Origin: Candidatus Omnitrophota bacterium
GTDB lineage: Bacteria; Omnitrophota; Gorgyraeia; Tantalellales; Tantalellaceae
Reading direction: 5' to 3'
DNA length: 6,954 nt
Assembly: GCA_018814505.1 (NCBI GenBank)
Contig: JAHIZQ010000158.1
Location: 1 to 6,954, forward strand
Shown here: piece after piece, positions 5,065 through 6,954 of the stretch
Layout: the number at the start of each line of letters is the position of its first letter
Numbering within the stretch: the first letter of the stretch is position 1
The notes under the pieces: generated by a model
Told to the model about the DNA's origin: nothing
What the model saw: the letters and a program-made list of their open reading frames with translations, nothing else
Databases searched by the model: none
Position numbers and translations under genes: made by a program

Positions 5065-5134
5065 GAATAAGAAGTATAAAAAAACGCAAGGCTATAAAAT
5101 ATTCCGCCTTGCGTTTTGTAAAAACTTCTTATTC
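5065..5134 (-). promoter_or_regulatory. Structured leader of the cold-shock gene, possible attenuator
   Basis: On the - strand an outer stem of 11 perfect pairs (5134-5124 with 5075-5065) encloses an internal loop and an inner stem of 12 perfect pairs (5117-5106 with 5092-5081, core CGCAAGGC and GCCTTGCG) with a 13-base loop. The inner stem runs straight into a seven-U tract (5084-5078), so by itself it looks like an intrinsic terminator. The cold-shock promoter lies upstream, so its transcript must pass through this element. It may act as an attenuator or temperature-sensitive structure. It could also serve simply to end recN transcripts. Confidence 0.65.
5081..5117 (-). terminator. Intrinsic terminator-like hairpin between recN and the cold-shock gene
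   Basis: Read on the - strand, AAAACGCAAGGC, a 13-base loop and GCCTTGCGTTTTTTT make a standard terminator shape, 77 bases after the recN stop. It would end recN transcripts. It also lies within the cold-shock leader, where it could stop that transcript early. Confidence 0.75.
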
Positions 5135-5146
5135 ATATCAATAGTA

Positions 5147-5174
5147 AGTATACATTAACTGTATTTTTTGTCAA
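5147..5174 (-). promoter_or_regulatory. Promoter of the cold-shock gene
   Basis: On the - strand, TTGACA (5174-5169, a perfect -35) is followed after 16 bases by TATACT (5152-5147, 5 of 6 matches to the -10). An A-rich spacer follows the -35. Transcription would start near 5140, giving a leader of about 105 bases. The promoter lies 20 bases after the recN stop. Confidence 0.75.
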
Positions 5175-5193
5175 CAGAATTCTTTAAAATTTG

Positions 5194-6855
5194 TTATAAA
5201 GCCTCTTTTAGCATATTGTGGGCGTGTTTTAAGGCTATTTGGCTTTCTTCTTTTCCGCTCATCATTTGCGCCAGTTCGTTTATTCGGTTATCACCTTCAA
5301 GCAAAGTAACGGTAGTAAGGGTTCTCTTATTTTCAATAGTTTTTAGTACTTTAAAATGGAAACTTCCAAAAGAAGCTATTTGCGGCAAGTGCGTAATAAG
5401 AATAACCTGGCGATTTTGGGAAATTTCTTTTAACTTTTTTCCGGTTATAGTTCCTAACCTGCCGCCGATTTGAGCATCTATTTCATCAAATATTAAAACT
5501 GGTATGGGGTCAACTTTTATCAAAGCCTTTTTTAAGGCAAGCATAACTCTGGCGGCTTCTCCTGAAGAAATTATTTCCGCGAGAGGCTTTAACTCTTCAC
5601 CTATGTTAGGGCTTATGAATAGGGTGATTTTATCATGTCCGGTAGTGGATAGTGGGGCGCTTTCTATTCTGCATTCAAAACGGATATTTGCAATACCGAG
5701 TTCCTTTAATTCCTGCTTTATTGTTTCTTCCAATGTTTTGGCGGTTTGTTTTCTTGTGATACTTATTTTTTGGGCTAGAAGCATTAAATCTTTTTTTGAG
5801 GAATCAATTTTTTTTCGCAACTCGATATCGTTATGTTCAATATCAATCAAGAGCGCGTACTTATCTTTGATTTCATTATAGTACGCCTGTACAGTCTCTA
5901 TGGTAGGTCCGTATTTCCGAATAAGGTCATAATAAATATCGTAACGGTTATTAATTTCATCTGTTTCAGCTGGATTAAAAGACAGTCTTTCTAAATAATT
6001 ATTAAGTAGAGACGAAAGGCCGTCAGTATCCTCCTGTATCCTGGTTAAAATCTCGGCGAATTCAGCCGTTGTTTCATCTACGCTGTTAAGAGTGTTTAAA
6101 AAATGAAACATACGGCTGATAGAAGCGGCCATTCCATTATCGCTCTTTTCAAGTATATCAATAAGGTTAGCAGTCGATTCATGAAGCTTTTCAGCATTGT
6201 TTAAGCGTGCTTGTTCCTGCAAAACCTTTTCATAATCAGTTTCGTCAAGAGAAACCTGTTCTAGTTCTTTTAATTGATGGCTGAGCATATCCTGTTCACG
6301 TTCACGGTTTTTGGCAAGATCATGAAGCTTATTAAGTTCACTTTGTAAAGCGGTATAAACGGAATATTTGTTTTTGTATTCTTCTTTAAAATTATTAAAA
6401 TCACAAAGCCGGTCAATTATGTGGATATGAGACTCTTCGGAAAAAAGCATTTGATGGTCATGCGGGCCGTGAAAATCTATTAATTGTGTTCCAAGTTTCT
6501 TTAGTTGTGTGAGAGTTACGGAAAACCCGTTTATTTTATTTTTTACGCGGCCATCAGGAAAATATGATCGGTTTATAATTAAAATGCGTTCTTCATCTTG
6601 AATATATTCGGCGAGCGAGGGAGATTCTTGGAGTAATTCCTGGGAAAGCTCAAACACAATTTCAACAGTGCACGGCTTTTCGGGATAACGTATCTGGCTT
6701 AAATTAAGGCGTTTGCCCAGGGCAAAATGTAGGGCATCTATTAAAATAGATTTTCCAGCGCCGGTTTCTCCCGTAAAAACATTCAGTTTTTTACAGAATT
6801 CGATTGTAAGCCGGTCAATTAAACCAAAATTTTGTATTGTGAAATGTGATATCAT
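5194..6855 (-). CDS. recN: DNA repair protein RecN
   Basis: RecN is an SMC-like ATPase that acts early in repair of DNA double-strand breaks by recombination, in the cytoplasm at the nucleoid. The 553-residue length is that of typical RecN. The N-terminal ATPase half has the start MISHFTIQNFGLIDRLTIEF and Walker A GETGAGKS (29-36), then the family block LIDFHGPHDHQML (about 123-135). A helical, Glu- and Lys-rich coiled-coil region spans about 150-385. The C-terminal half has the ABC signature in IISSGEAARVMLALK (about 425-440), Walker B LIFDEIDAQIGGR (about 452-464) and the switch region THLPQIAS (about 486-493). The signature reads SSGE where many family members have SGGE. The start codon has no clear Shine-Dalgarno, although the protein begins exactly as the family does. 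The gene is monocistronic or leads into the cold-shock gene's own unit. Confidence 0.96.
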   Translation of the reverse strand: MISHFTIQNFGLIDRLTIEFCKKLNVFTGETGAGKSILIDALHFALGKRLNLSQIRYPEKPCTVEIVFELSQELLQESPSLAEYIQDEERILIINRSYFPDGRVKNKINGFSVTLTQLKKLGTQLIDFHGPHDHQMLFSEESHIHIIDRLCDFNNFKEEYKNKYSVYTALQSELNKLHDLAKNREREQDMLSHQLKELEQVSLDETDYEKVLQEQARLNNAEKLHESTANLIDILEKSDNGMAASISRMFHFLNTLNSVDETTAEFAEILTRIQEDTDGLSSLLNNYLERLSFNPAETDEINNRYDIYYDLIRKYGPTIETVQAYYNEIKDKYALLIDIEHNDIELRKKIDSSKKDLMLLAQKISITRKQTAKTLEETIKQELKELGIANIRFECRIESAPLSTTGHDKITLFISPNIGEELKPLAEIISSGEAARVMLALKKALIKVDPIPVLIFDEIDAQIGGRLGTITGKKLKEISQNRQVILITHLPQIASFGSFHFKVLKTIENKRTLTTVTLLEGDNRINELAQMMSGKEESQIALKHAHNMLKEAL

Positions 6856-6933
6856 AGAATTAACCGATTAGTAAAAAACAGTAAACAAAAGTGTCAAACA
6901 TATTTTATACCATTTACTGTACAAATTCCACAA
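6856..6933 (-). promoter_or_regulatory. recN upstream region with promoter-like motifs and an inverted repeat
   Basis: On the - strand there are two candidate promoters. One is TTGACA (6897-6892) with TACTAA (6873-6868) 18 bases on; this would start about six bases before the ATG and yield a nearly leaderless mRNA. The other is TTGTGG (6933-6928) with TATAAA (6909-6904), giving a leader of about 40 bases. An inverted repeat, ACAGTAAA (6878-6885) and TTTACTGT (6913-6920), spans the core region and could be an operator. I see no recognisable LexA box. The rest of the window to 6954 shows no gene. Confidence 0.35.
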
Positions 6934-6954
6934 ATATCCAGATTTAGTGCTGTC

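Noticed and set aside
5168..5881. Forward-strand open frames opposite recN (5168-5473, 5504-5881)
   Set aside because: Their Ser-, Phe- and Ile-rich translations are what an antisense frame of a coiled-coil ATPase gives. The first also covers the cold-shock promoter, and neither has a convincing ribosome binding site.
1..6954. CRISPR array, tRNA, rRNA or phage genes
   Set aside because: No regularly spaced repeats, cloverleaf structure, rRNA-like stretch or phage or transposon protein was seen on either strand.

Overview
The window is an ordinary chromosomal stretch of an AT-rich bacterium (about 40% GC by eye) holding eight protein-coding genes. The + strand carries rpmF (ribosomal protein L32), plsX, fabH, fabD, a single-domain STAS protein and a cyclophilin peptidyl-prolyl isomerase. 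The - strand carries a small cold-shock protein gene and recN. No tRNA, rRNA, CRISPR array, transposase or phage gene is visible.

Several sequence traits hint at an uncultured lineage near the PVC or Elusimicrobia/Omnitrophota groups: the L32 N-terminus, a FabD with GLSLGE instead of GHSLGE at the nucleophile, and short palindromic intergenic repeats. This placement rests on recalled family patterns and is low confidence.

Region 1-3641 is the conserved rpmF-plsX-fabH-fabD cluster, which links a ribosomal protein to the start of fatty-acid and phospholipid synthesis. FabD makes malonyl-ACP, FabH condenses it with acyl-CoA to start chains, and PlsX converts finished acyl-ACP to acyl-phosphate for glycerolipid synthesis. 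The usual next genes (fabG, acpP, fabF) are absent. The gaps before fabH (233 bases) and before fabD (141 bases) hold modular repeats and hairpins, with two shared modules in the same order in both gaps.

Region 3642-4726 begins with a promoter-like sequence and holds the STAS gene and the cyclophilin gene, 26 bases apart. The cyclophilin appears to have two starts, one giving an exported form and one a cytosolic form. A strong bidirectional terminator at 4779-4817 separates this unit from the convergent - strand genes.

Region 4834-6954 holds the cold-shock gene and recN. The cold-shock gene has its own near-consensus promoter just after the recN stop. Its inferred leader of about 105 bases folds into a long imperfect hairpin that includes a terminator-like stem plus U-run, which is the best candidate regulatory element in the window. 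The recN upstream region has promoter-like motifs spanned by an 8-base inverted repeat.

I found no convincing new multi-gene system. The items most worth checking are the cold-shock leader, the dual start of the cyclophilin and the repeat modules around fabH.
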